From Bradyrhizobium sp. Ec3.3 (GTDB lineage: Bacteria > Pseudomonadota > Alphaproteobacteria > Rhizobiales > Xanthobacteraceae), in NCBI RefSeq assembly GCF_000472925.1, contig NZ_AXAS01000037.1, positions 41,936 through 105,935 on the forward strand: DNA of 64,000 bases, written 5' to 3'. Each line of letters starts with the position of its first letter. Position 1 is the stretch's first letter. Shown here one piece after another: positions 37,625 to 46,515 of the stretch. The translations under genes were made by a program, and so were the position numbers. Under the pieces are notes generated by a model that worked only from the letters and a program-made list of their open reading frames with translations, had not been told where the DNA came from and did not search any database.

Positions 37625-39262
37625 ATGAACCGGACCACGATCGGGGCCAATGGTGGAAATGGCGTGCATGCGACAGGGAAATTCGACGCCGTGGTCATCG
37701 GCGCCGGCGTCGCCGGGCTTTATCAACTCTACCGCCTCCGAGAGCTCGGGCTGCACGTCAGGGCGATCGATGCGGCCTCGGGTGTCGGCGGCACGTGGTA
37801 TTGGAACCGATATCCCGGTGCGCGCGTCGATTCCGAAGGCCACGTCTATCAGTACCTTTTCTCCGAAAGTCTTTACAAAGGATGGAGCTGGAGCGAAAAG
37901 TTTCCGAGCCAGCCGGAAATCGAGCGCTGGCTGAATTACGTAGCGGACGAACTTGATCTGCGCAAAGACATTCAGTTCGGCACGACCGTCCAGAGCGCTC
38001 ATTTCAATGAGGCGGCCGAACGATGGGTGGTCGCGACCGACAAGGGTGATGTGATAGACACCCAGTTTCTCGTCACCTGTTGCGGCATGCTCTCGGCGCC
38101 CCATGTGTCCTTCCCAGGGCAGGAGACGTTCAAAGGCCAGGTGTTTCATACGGCGCGATGGCCGCGACAGGTCGATCTTGCTGGCAAGCGTGTGGGCGTG
38201 GTCGGTATCGGAGCGACGGGCATCCAAGTGATCCAGACGATTGCGCAAGAAGTTGGCCATCTCAAGGTGTTCGTCCGCACGCCGCAATACATCATTCCTA
38301 TGAACAATCCCAAATACGCCGCCGCAGACGTCGAAGCCTACAAGTCGAAGTTCAAAGCGCTTGCCGAGCGGCTGCCGCATACGTTCACGGGCTTCGAATA
38401 CGATGTTGAGCACGCCTGGGCCGATCTGTCCCCGCAACAGCGCCGCAAGGTGATCGAAGACTGCTGGAACGACGGTTCTGTAAAGTTGTGGATCTCGTCC
38501 TTCATTGAGCTTTTCTTCGATGAAGCAGTGAACGGGGAGATCTCCGAATTCGTGCGCGCAAAAATGCGCGAGCGGCTAAGGGATCCCAAGCTGTGCGACC
38601 TGCTGATCCCAGCCGAATACGGATTCGGTACCCATCGGGTACCTTTGGAGCAGAGTTTCCTCGAGGCATTCCATCGACCCAATGTGGAAATTGTTAGCGT
38701 CAAGACCAACGCAATCGAGCGCATCGCGGCCGAAGGCATCCAGACGGCCGACGGCACGATTCACCCGCTCGACGTCATCATCCTGGCGACCGGATTCGAC
38801 GCAGGAACGGGCGCTTTGACCCGCATCGACATCCGCGGTCGCGATGGACGATCATTGAAGGAGGAGTGGGGCAGAGACATCCGGACCACTATGGGCTTGC
38901 AGGTGCACGGCTATCCCAATCTCTTCACGACCGCGGTGCCGCTTGCTCCATCGGCTGCGCTTTGCAACATGACCACCTGCCTGCAGCAGCAGGTCGAGTG
39001 GATAACCGGATGCATCAGCTACCTCGGTGGCAAGAACTTGAACGTGATCGAGCCGACCAAAGAGGTGGAAGATCAATGGGTGGCGCATCATGATGAGACT
39101 GCCAACGAGATGTTAATCGCCAAGACCAATTCCTGGTACTTGGGATCGAATGTCGAAGGGAAACCGCGCCGGGTCCTCTCCTACACGGGCGGCGTTGGCA
39201 GCTATCGACGAAAATGCGACGAAGTCGCCGCAAGCGGCTATCAGGGCTTTGCCATGCACTAG
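37625..39262 (+). CDS. Baeyer-Villiger monooxygenase (flavin-containing)
   Basis: The enzyme inserts oxygen next to a ketone using FAD and NADPH, giving an ester or lactone. The 545 residues contain the FAD motif VVIGAGVAGLYQLYRL near residue 22, the Baeyer-Villiger fingerprint FKGQVFHTARWP near residue 175 (FxGxxxHxxxWP), and the NADPH-binding GVVGIGATGIQVIQTIA right after it. ILATGFDAGTGAL near residue 385 is also characteristic. AGGAGG precedes ATG 37625. It is placed at the head of a plus-strand cluster with CoA-transferase, BKACE and MFS genes, suggesting ring or chain-ketone breakdown. The substrate is unknown. Confidence 0.9.
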   Translation: MNRTTIGANGGNGVHATGKFDAVVIGAGVAGLYQLYRLRELGLHVRAIDAASGVGGTWYWNRYPGARVDSEGHVYQYLFSESLYKGWSWSEKFPSQPEIERWLNYVADELDLRKDIQFGTTVQSAHFNEAAERWVVATDKGDVIDTQFLVTCCGMLSAPHVSFPGQETFKGQVFHTARWPRQVDLAGKRVGVVGIGATGIQVIQTIAQEVGHLKVFVRTPQYIIPMNNPKYAAADVEAYKSKFKALAERLPHTFTGFEYDVEHAWADLSPQQRRKVIEDCWNDGSVKLWISSFIELFFDEAVNGEISEFVRAKMRERLRDPKLCDLLIPAEYGFGTHRVPLEQSFLEAFHRPNVEIVSVKTNAIERIAAEGIQTADGTIHPLDVIILATGFDAGTGALTRIDIRGRDGRSLKEEWGRDIRTTMGLQVHGYPNLFTTAVPLAPSAALCNMTTCLQQQVEWITGCISYLGGKNLNVIEPTKEVEDQWVAHHDETANEMLIAKTNSWYLGSNVEGKPRRVLSYTGGVGSYRRKCDEVAASGYQGFAMH

Positions 39263-39319
39263 CTCCATACTAAAGCCGAATCCGTCGCGAGCAGTCGCGA
39301 GATTCAAGAGTTCCCCTTG

Positions 39320-41770
39320 ATGGCTTGTTTTGATTGGGAAAACGGCGCCGTGACGGGAGTATCATCTAATCTGCGGGTCGTCGAGATTGGCAGCGCGGCC
39401 GCAACTAGCTATTGCGCGCGATTGTTCGCCGACTTCGGCGCAGATGTTCAGAAGATCGAGCCGCCGGCGGGCGATCCGCTTCGCTATTTCGCGCCGCTCA
39501 CTCCAATGGGCCAAAGCGCTTGGTTCGCGTTCCTGAACTTTAATAAGTCAAGCACGATCATCGATCCCGCTGCCCCGAATGCGATCGCGCGGCTGACTGC
39601 AATGATCGAGAATTGCGACATTCTAATTGACGGCAGGGACGTTGATCCGGCGGATTGCCCGTCCATTGACGTCGCTGCGATCCGCAAACGACGATCCAGA
39701 TTGATCTACCTCCAAGCGAGCTGGTTCGGCCGCGAGGGTCCTTATGCAGGATTTGCTGCGACCGATACGACGATCCGCGCGCTTGCCGGCCTCATCAAGC
39801 TGGTTGGACCGGTGGAGGGCCCACCATTGCACGCGCCCGATTTCCAGACTGGTATCCTCGGTGGCCTGTGGGGGTTTATCGCCGCAGCTTCTTCGGCGGT
39901 TGCGCAAATTGAGGGCGAAGCAGGGCCGTCGTGGTCGGTCAGTATCTTCGAATCGAGTCTGGTTGTCAGCGAATATCTCATGTTCGAGGCGTTTGCGCGC
40001 GGCGAGGTCGTGCATCGGATTGGTATTAACCGCTTCTGGCCGGTTTTCCCGGGCGGCATTTACGAAACCAAGAAAGGCTGGCTCGGCGTGACGACATTCA
40101 CGCCGGCGCAGTGGCGCGCATTCTGCGATATGCTCGGCCTGTCCGGTTTGCGCGATAATCCGGCGCTGGTCCTTGGCGAAGAGCGTCTGAAGCACATCGA
40201 GAGGATCGAACGACAGTTCGTGCCGAGGCTCAAGGCGCGGACAGCACAGGAGTGGTTTGCGGAGGGACTGAAGCGTAGGATCCCGATGGTGCCGGTGCCC
40301 GACACGTCCGATCTGCTCCTCGATACCGAGAAAAGGGCGCGCGGCGCAATCGTGCCTGTCGTCCTTGGCCAAGAAGAGGGCAGGACCGCTGGGTCGATGC
40401 AGCGGCTGACATTGACGCCGCCGCGCCGAGGAGGCAAGGTTCCGGCGCCCGGCGAGCAGCAAAGTTTCGCGGGCAGCCGAGAGCGGCAATCCTTGGCTGC
40501 GTCGCGGACGCTTAGGAGCATCGGTGCCGGCCGGCAGCCCTTGCGTGGAATTCGCGTCATTGACTTCACGATGGGCTGGGCAGGCCCGTTGTGCACGCGC
40601 ACCCTGGCTGATCTTGGTGCGGACGTCATCAAGATCGAGTCCACCCAGTACCCGGATTGGTGGCGCGGTGTTGACCGGCGGCCCGCTTACGTCGACGCTC
40701 AGATGTACGAAAGGGCGCAAGCCTTCTGCATCATGAACCGCAACAAACGCGGCATCACGCTTGACCTCACGCAGCCCCAAGGCCTTGCTCTTGCCAAGCG
40801 TCTTTTGGTGGGGGCCGATGTTGTCGTAGACAATTATTCTGTTGATGTGCTGCCGAAACTCGGGCTCGGCTACGATGTGCTCCGAACGCTCAATCCTCGA
40901 CTTGTCGTGTTGTCCATGTCAGCGTTTGGCGCTAAAAGCCTCTATCGCGATTGCCGTGCCTACGGCTCCACCCTGGAGCAGGGTTCTGGGTTGCCGAACG
41001 TAGTCGGAAACGCGGCTGGGCCACCCGTGATGAGCCACGTCGCCTTTGGGGATGCCGTTGGCGGGTTGAACGGTTGTGCTGCGGTTCTGGTCGCGCTGTT
41101 TCACGCCCGCAAAACCGGGCTGGGACAGTTCATCGACCTTGCCCAGATCGAATGCATGATGCCGTTTGTGGCGCCGTGGATCACTGTTCACTCGATCGGC
41201 GGTATGCCTCCGCCAAGGTACGGTACTCGACATCCCCAGTTCGTGCCGCATGGCTGCTTCCGCTGCGTGGGTGAGGACAGCTGGGTCATGATAGCCGCAA
41301 GCGACGAGAACATGTGGCAAAGGCTCGCCATCCTCATTGGACGGTCAGACTGGGCGATAGACGCCTCGCTGAGATCTGCGGAAGCTCGCCGCGGCATTGA
41401 AGACGAAATAGAGAGCGCCATCGAAGCCTGGACGATTACCCGCGATGCGGATCAGGCCATGTCAGAGTTGCAGGCGGAACGAATTGCGGCCGGGGTGGCC
41501 CGACAGCCAACTGACCTGCTCAAAGACCCACATCTCAGGTCGCGCGCATTTCTACAGGATATCGAACGTGCCTTCATTGGCATGCACCCACAGCCCTCAA
41601 TACCGATCCGCGACGGCTCATTGCCCTTTGCGATCCGCACAGCGGCACCAACGCTCGGAGAGCACAACAGCGAGATCCTATCGGAACTTCTCGGGCTTTC
41701 CGAGACGGAGATCGCGCAATTGGCGTTGGAAGGCATCATCGGGACGTCGATGGTCTCCGAGGGAAACTAG
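39320..41770 (+). CDS. Fused tandem CaiB/BaiF-type CoA-transferase
   Basis: Family III CoA-transferases move CoA between organic acids and usually have about 400 residues. Here one frame of 816 residues carries two complete-looking copies: residues 15 to about 380 (VVEIGSAAATSYCARLFADFGADVQKIEPP) and about 410 to 815 (VIDFTMGWAGPLCTRTLADLGADVIKIES). Candidate catalytic Asp residues are HAPDFQTGILGG in the first half and FGDAVGGLNG in the second. Both halves keep the N-terminal core, so both could be active. The start is ATG 39320; GTG 39350 is possible. It follows the monooxygenase by 57 bases. Confidence 0.85.
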   Translation: MACFDWENGAVTGVSSNLRVVEIGSAAATSYCARLFADFGADVQKIEPPAGDPLRYFAPLTPMGQSAWFAFLNFNKSSTIIDPAAPNAIARLTAMIENCDILIDGRDVDPADCPSIDVAAIRKRRSRLIYLQASWFGREGPYAGFAATDTTIRALAGLIKLVGPVEGPPLHAPDFQTGILGGLWGFIAAASSAVAQIEGEAGPSWSVSIFESSLVVSEYLMFEAFARGEVVHRIGINRFWPVFPGGIYETKKGWLGVTTFTPAQWRAFCDMLGLSGLRDNPALVLGEERLKHIERIERQFVPRLKARTAQEWFAEGLKRRIPMVPVPDTSDLLLDTEKRARGAIVPVVLGQEEGRTAGSMQRLTLTPPRRGGKVPAPGEQQSFAGSRERQSLAASRTLRSIGAGRQPLRGIRVIDFTMGWAGPLCTRTLADLGADVIKIESTQYPDWWRGVDRRPAYVDAQMYERAQAFCIMNRNKRGITLDLTQPQGLALAKRLLVGADVVVDNYSVDVLPKLGLGYDVLRTLNPRLVVLSMSAFGAKSLYRDCRAYGSTLEQGSGLPNVVGNAAGPPVMSHVAFGDAVGGLNGCAAVLVALFHARKTGLGQFIDLAQIECMMPFVAPWITVHSIGGMPPPRYGTRHPQFVPHGCFRCVGEDSWVMIAASDENMWQRLAILIGRSDWAIDASLRSAEARRGIEDEIESAIEAWTITRDADQAMSELQAERIAAGVARQPTDLLKDPHLRSRAFLQDIERAFIGMHPQPSIPIRDGSLPFAIRTAAPTLGEHNSEILSELLGLSETEIAQLALEGIIGTSMVSEGN

Positions 41771-42184
41771 CAAAAGCAAACGACGTGTCGTGAACATGAT
41801 AGATCGGCCGCCCATTTCGTTTCCGAAGTCTTATGAAAAGGCACAAGGCACGCATGCCTGGGGCGGATAGTCGTCGACGTTACCTCGACCGGAGACTGAA
41901 TGCGATTTCTATGCAGTATCGACACCTGATCGGATAGGGGCGATCCCAACCCGTAACAAGGTTACTCCTGAATCTCTTGCTCTGAGCCTTCCGCGCCGCT
42001 TATCGCACTGCAGGAGTTGAACCAATGCATCCGATGCGTACTGCCCTAAAGAGCTTTTCGCGCCAATTTCGTGTTCGCAGGATTTGAAGCAGGCGACGAC
42101 ATCTCCTCCTGACCGCAGGCACGCCTGCGCGATTACCGGCGATAGATCCCAGCTATGTCCTTCGGCGATCTAATGGTCTGGCAA
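41771..42184. other. Region without a recognised gene
   Basis: No gene with motif or ribosome-binding site was found. The stretch may hold decayed DNA and regulatory sequence for the sigma-54 promoter that follows. Confidence 0.4.
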
Positions 42185-42201
42185 TTGGCCCAGCTCTTGC
42201 T
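42185..42201 (+). promoter_or_regulatory. Sigma-54 (-24/-12) promoter upstream of the YWTD-propeller gene
   Basis: TTGGCCCAG followed by CTC and TTGCT gives GG at 42187-42188 and GC at 42199-42200 with a 10-base spacing. Two bases differ from the YTGGCACGRNNNTTGCW consensus, both outside the GG and GC doublets. It lies 195 bases before ATG 42396, so a long leader would be made. No TGT-N10-ACA activator site was seen upstream. Confidence 0.55.
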
Positions 42202-42395
42202 CCACGTCCTACCGCCACCGTGAAGCTTCACCGTCGGAATTATCCGCCGTAGAGCATTCCGATGCGAGATGCTTTCAATGTGTCAAACGACTGGTAAATC
42301 GAAAGCGTGACCTCACTCATCAGTGACGGCTGGATTCACATCGCTATGCGGCTTCGGACGCTATCTCGCCTCAAGCACATGGGAGGGAGAATGGC

Positions 42396-43319
42396 ATGAC
42401 CGACGCTAATGCGACCGACACGGAACTCTCGCCCGACCGGGACTTCTCAGTCCGTCGACGACTATTCTTTCTCGAAGTGAGCACCAACCGTATTCAAGCG
42501 ATGAATCCGGATGGTTCCGGCAGAAAGGTTATTGTCGCCGATTGTCAGCTTCCTGACGGAATCGCCATCGATGTCGGCAATAGTCACATCTATTGGACCA
42601 ACATGGGGTCCGGTGTCGCCGTCAACGATGGTTCGATCGAGCGCGTAAATATCGATGGAAGCGCTCGCAAAGTCATCGTTCCGCCCGGCGTCACGTTCAC
42701 ACCGAAGCAGATCCAGATCGATCAGAGAGGCGGCAAGCTCTACTGGTGTGACCGCGAAGGGATGCAGGTGATGCGGTGCAATCTCGACGGCTCTGAGATA
42801 GAGACGCTGATCGAGGCAGGCCGCGGTGACATGGACCGGCGCGACCCGACCAGGTGGTGCATCGGTGTCACGATCGACACCGAGCGCCGCAAAATCTACT
42901 GGTCGCAAAAAGGTCCTGACAATGCCGGCCGGGGCCGAATCTTCCGCGCCGACATTGACATCCCCAGGGGTGAACACCCGGCAAACCGCTCCGACATCGA
43001 GGTGCTGTTCAATGGCTTGCCGGAACCGATTCACCTTGAATTCGATCTGGCGAACCGCGTGCTCTATTGGACCGACCGCGGTGATCCTCCGCGTGGCAAC
43101 ACAGTCAATCGCGCGCGTGTCGACATAGGGACGGAGCCTGAGATCCTGATCACGCACCTGATGGAGGGTATCGGCATCGCGCTCGACGTTGCCGGCAACC
43201 AGATGTTCATCACAGACCTCGCCGGTTCGATCTATTCCGCCGATCTCGATGGAAAGAACAAACGCAATCTCCTTTGGTCTCAGGGAAATTTCACCGGCAT
43301 CGGGTATGCCGAAATATAA
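42396..43319 (+). CDS. YWTD-type beta-propeller protein (LDL-receptor class B-like)
   Basis: The 307-residue protein is built of repeats with IYWTN, LYWCD, IYWSQ, LYWTD and the strand pattern (N/R)-x-D-G-S-x-R-K-V-I-V. These are the hallmarks of a six-bladed YWTD propeller. It has no signal peptide, so it is probably cytoplasmic. Bacterial homologues are often found in catabolic clusters, some perhaps acting as lactonase-like hydrolases, but I can see no catalytic residues. GGAGGGAG precedes ATG 42396. Confidence 0.8.
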   Translation: MTDANATDTELSPDRDFSVRRRLFFLEVSTNRIQAMNPDGSGRKVIVADCQLPDGIAIDVGNSHIYWTNMGSGVAVNDGSIERVNIDGSARKVIVPPGVTFTPKQIQIDQRGGKLYWCDREGMQVMRCNLDGSEIETLIEAGRGDMDRRDPTRWCIGVTIDTERRKIYWSQKGPDNAGRGRIFRADIDIPRGEHPANRSDIEVLFNGLPEPIHLEFDLANRVLYWTDRGDPPRGNTVNRARVDIGTEPEILITHLMEGIGIALDVAGNQMFITDLAGSIYSADLDGKNKRNLLWSQGNFTGIGYAEI

Positions 43320-43335
43320 CCATCGAGGAATTGAA

Positions 43336-43698
43336 ATGACCGGAAACAAGCCGGTTTCGACAAAGCGCCGTCGTCGGCACCAACCTGTTGGCACGAGCTG
43401 GACGGCGCTGTTTGCCACAAGAGCACAGATCGTCGCAAACGCCATAGCACTGAAGGCAGAAGGCACGCTGAGGCAGTTCGCGGCGTCCGACGCTCAAGCG
43501 GTTGGGCTTCGCGTCCGAAGCGCCGCTCTCGACCCGCAAAGTTCGCGACCTCACTCGCATAAGGTGCCGACGGCACCGTTCTCGTCCGGAACAACGAGCC
43601 CGAACGGCTCAAACGACCGGAATGAACGCCGGGTGTTGGAGGCTTCGACTTGCCGCAGAGGTCACTTGCCTGGACGTCCAGCGTCAAAGCGTTCTTGA
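43336..43698 (+). CDS. Hypothetical protein or decayed gene between propeller and BKACE genes
   Basis: An open frame of 120 residues begins with MTGNKPVSTKRRRRHQPVGT and is preceded by GAGGAA at a good distance. The first part looks like a protein (ATRAQIVANAIALKAEGTLRQF), but the second half is Ser/Arg-rich and poor in hydrophobic residues, suggesting loss of frame. No family is recognised. It may be a remnant of a gene of the same operon. Confidence 0.3.
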   Translation: MTGNKPVSTKRRRRHQPVGTSWTALFATRAQIVANAIALKAEGTLRQFAASDAQAVGLRVRSAALDPQSSRPHSHKVPTAPFSSGTTSPNGSNDRNERRVLEASTCRRGHLPGRPASKRS

Positions 43699-43756
43699 GC
43701 GAAGTGGTCAGATCCGCCCATAAGTGACTTCAGCAGTCGATGTCAGGAGACGAAGT

Positions 43757-44650
43757 ATGAACTTTGAGCGCAAGGTTATTGTCACGATTGCGCCAACGGG
43801 CGGCGTGGTGAAAAAATCTCAAAACCCGCACCTTCCGACCCAGCCCAGCGAGATCGCCGAGGATGTGTATAGGTGCTACGATGCGGGCGCTTCTATTGTG
43901 GCATTGCATGCGCGCAGGCAGGACGATGGCGCGACCTGTAGTTCGGAGATCTACCAGGACATCAACTCCCGGATCCTGACAAAGTGCGGCATCATCATCA
44001 ATAACAGCACGGGCGGGGGCATCGATGGAGATATGGTGCGATCCATAGGGTCCGGGCTCGATGAGGTTATATTCGAACAGCGTCTAAAAGGCCTCGAAGC
44101 CGGCGCTGACATGGCGACATTTGGCGCTCATACCGTTCTGGCCAGCTTTGGTGGCCGTGAGATTGTCGTTAACACCTCGCCCACCCGCTGCAACATCATG
44201 GCAAAACGATTCCAAAAGACGGGCATCAAGCCTGAATGGGAATGTTTCTCACTTTCTCATCTTCTCCAAGATCCGATACGCCTTATCAATAAAGGGTTCG
44301 ACAAGCCGCCCTATTGGATCAACTTCGTTCTTGGCGCCGATCGCGGAATCCAGGGGGGATTGCCGTACACTCCGCAGATTCTCGACATGCTCATCGGGAA
44401 TCTTCCAAAAGGAGCGATGTTTTGCGTTAGCGGAGTCGGTCGAGCTCAGTTGCCGGCAACAACTCATGCGGTGCTCGCCGGCGGCCACGTTCGCGTCGGA
44501 CTCGAAGACAATCTGTACCTCGAGCCGGGTATACTTGCCACTAACGTGCGGCTCGTCGAAAGAACGGTAAGAATTATCCGAGAACTCGGGTACGAGCCAG
44601 CCACCGCAGTGGAAGCGCGCACGATGCTCGGGCTTGCGCCACGCAAATAG
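43757..44650 (+). CDS. Beta-keto acid cleavage enzyme (BKACE, DUF849 family)
   Basis: BKACE enzymes condense a beta-keto acid with acetyl-CoA and split it to acetoacetate and a CoA ester, using zinc. The 297-residue protein shows VTIAPTGGV near the N-terminus, INNSTGGG, EVIFEQRL-like helix, GVGRAQLPATTHAVLAGGHVRVGLEDNLYLEPG with the zinc Glu near the C-terminus. In known members the zinc is held by an HxH pair; here the equivalent segment reads VALHARRQDDG, so the first His appears to be Ala. AGGAGACGA precedes ATG 43757. This fits a pathway that ends in CoA esters, matching the neighbouring CoA-transferase. Confidence 0.85.
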   Translation: MNFERKVIVTIAPTGGVVKKSQNPHLPTQPSEIAEDVYRCYDAGASIVALHARRQDDGATCSSEIYQDINSRILTKCGIIINNSTGGGIDGDMVRSIGSGLDEVIFEQRLKGLEAGADMATFGAHTVLASFGGREIVVNTSPTRCNIMAKRFQKTGIKPEWECFSLSHLLQDPIRLINKGFDKPPYWINFVLGADRGIQGGLPYTPQILDMLIGNLPKGAMFCVSGVGRAQLPATTHAVLAGGHVRVGLEDNLYLEPGILATNVRLVERTVRIIRELGYEPATAVEARTMLGLAPRK

Positions 44651-44873
44651 TCCGGTATCGACAGTTCCCAATCGGAAGATGACTCGTTGATCCGATGACC
44701 GGCTCTCGACAGGTCCTGAGCATGAGCGCCAATCGTGCAAAGTGTTGTTGATCTTTGAAAATGAGCGATCGGCCACCTGTGGCAAAGATCCTCGAGTTTC
44801 AGCCTGGTATCGCCGCGCAGCTTCGGTCCTCGAAAAAGGCGTGACGTCGGCGTCATTTGTAGGAGCAGAACGA

Positions 44874-46196
44874 GTGGTAGTATCCGTTGCTGCCCAATGT
44901 CATAGCAACCATGAGGCGAGCTCTAACCTGGTCGCGAGCGCTGTTGCCAAAAACACGCGGCGGTTGGTGCCACTTTTGGGTCTTGCCTATCTCTTCAACA
45001 ACCTTGACCGGACCAGCGTCGGCATCGCTGCGCTGCAGATGAACGAAGCCATCGGCTTGAGCGCCTCACAATTCGGCTGGGGGGCGGGGATCCTCTTCTT
45101 TGGTTACTGCGTGCTGGAAGTCCCCAGCAACATGATGATGTATCGTTTCGGCGCGCGCCGCTGGCTCGCCCGCATTATGATGACCTGGGGCCTTGCAGCC
45201 GCGGCGACGGCGTTCGCCGTTGGACCTTACAGTTTCTACGTGATCCGCTTCCTTCTGGGCGTGTTTGAAGCAGGCTTCTTCCCCGGCGTCATTTGGTACA
45301 TCTCAATTTGGTTTCCGGCGCGAACCCGAACGGGCGTTCTTGCCTGGTTCATGGCTGCAACACCGCTGTCAGCGTTGATCGGCAATCCAGTCTCGGCTTT
45401 GCTATTAGAAATGGACGGAGTGTGGAGACTGGCCGGCTGGCAGTGGATGTTTTTGATCGAAGGCCTTCCGGCCTGCCTGCTCGGGGTTCTATGCCTCGTC
45501 CTGCTTGCCGACACGCCGGACAGGGCCTCGTGGCTGACGCCCACCGAGCGTGATGCGTTGCTGAACGAGCTCGCAACGGAGAAGGACAAGAAGGTCAAGA
45601 AGGATCTCTGGGCCGCGATGAAGGACGTCCGCGTGCTCATGTTGACGGGCATCACTTTCGCATTCACGATCGGTTCTTATGGGATCGGCGTCTGGCTCCC
45701 CCTGATGCTAAAGAGCCACAACTTGAACAACACGCAGGTCGGTTGGCTCTCGGCCGTGCCCTATCTCTTTGTCACGATAGGCATGTTGTTCTGGGCGCGC
45801 CTTGTCGATCGTAAGGGGTACAGGATCTACAACCTGATCGCCGCATTGATGCTTGGCGCGACCGGACTTGTCGTTTCGGTGATGCTCACCTCGCTCGTGT
45901 CGGCGCTCACATGCATGACGCTTGCTCTGATCGGCACGATCTCCGCGCGGACGATCCTCTACACGATGCCGCAGAGTTTCCTTACCGGCGCTGCTGCTGC
46001 TGGAGGCATCGCATTCATCAATTCCATTGGTGCCTTTGGCGCCTTCGTCGGCCCGTACATGGTTGGCGTTCTTAGGGATGCGACGGGATCCTTTGATATC
46101 GGTATGATCGCAATGGCATTCATCCTGGTTGTTGCAACCGGCATCGCCAGCAGCCTTAGGCCGGTGGTTACCTATGGTGATGACGTTTCTTTCTGA
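44874..46196 (+). CDS. MFS transporter, anion:cation symporter family
   Basis: The protein has about twelve membrane segments. The start of the first helix region reads LVPLLGLAYLFNNLDRTSVGIAAL, followed by WGAGILFFGYCVLEVPSNMMMYRFGARRWLARIM, the signature loop of the ACS family that imports sugar acids, phthalate and other carboxylates. A GTG at 44874 with AGGAG eight bases upstream is the best start; an ATG at 44742 has no support. It probably imports the acid handled by the preceding enzymes. Confidence 0.88.
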   Translation: MVVSVAAQCHSNHEASSNLVASAVAKNTRRLVPLLGLAYLFNNLDRTSVGIAALQMNEAIGLSASQFGWGAGILFFGYCVLEVPSNMMMYRFGARRWLARIMMTWGLAAAATAFAVGPYSFYVIRFLLGVFEAGFFPGVIWYISIWFPARTRTGVLAWFMAATPLSALIGNPVSALLLEMDGVWRLAGWQWMFLIEGLPACLLGVLCLVLLADTPDRASWLTPTERDALLNELATEKDKKVKKDLWAAMKDVRVLMLTGITFAFTIGSYGIGVWLPLMLKSHNLNNTQVGWLSAVPYLFVTIGMLFWARLVDRKGYRIYNLIAALMLGATGLVVSVMLTSLVSALTCMTLALIGTISARTILYTMPQSFLTGAAAAGGIAFINSIGAFGAFVGPYMVGVLRDATGSFDIGMIAMAFILVVATGIASSLRPVVTYGDDVSF

Positions 46197-46515
46197 GCGG
46201 ACCACCTGAGGAGAGGCCCCTCCAACCAATCGTGAAGCCGCAGCCGTAGCGTCTGCTGAACGACTGATTGGAAATCGCTGCTGCTTCTCACGTCGTCTGA
46301 AACGGTCCTCACCGGACTCCTGGCAGATGCAATTGGCCGCGCCACGCGCATCTCGCTGCCAAGCGACCCAGCGAGGCTGCAACGGGCGCGACCGGCTCGC
46401 TCGGCGGAACTGCAATTTGTCGGAGTTCCTCCATTGAAGCGAGTGCATTTGATCCAGAAACGGATCGGCGCTCCGCCAAATGAACGTAACTCTAACTACC
46501 GAGCTCGCGCTTGCA
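46197..46515. other. Convergent intergenic region
   Basis: The region lies between the MFS gene and the end of metE. I see no gene or strong terminator. Confidence 0.4.
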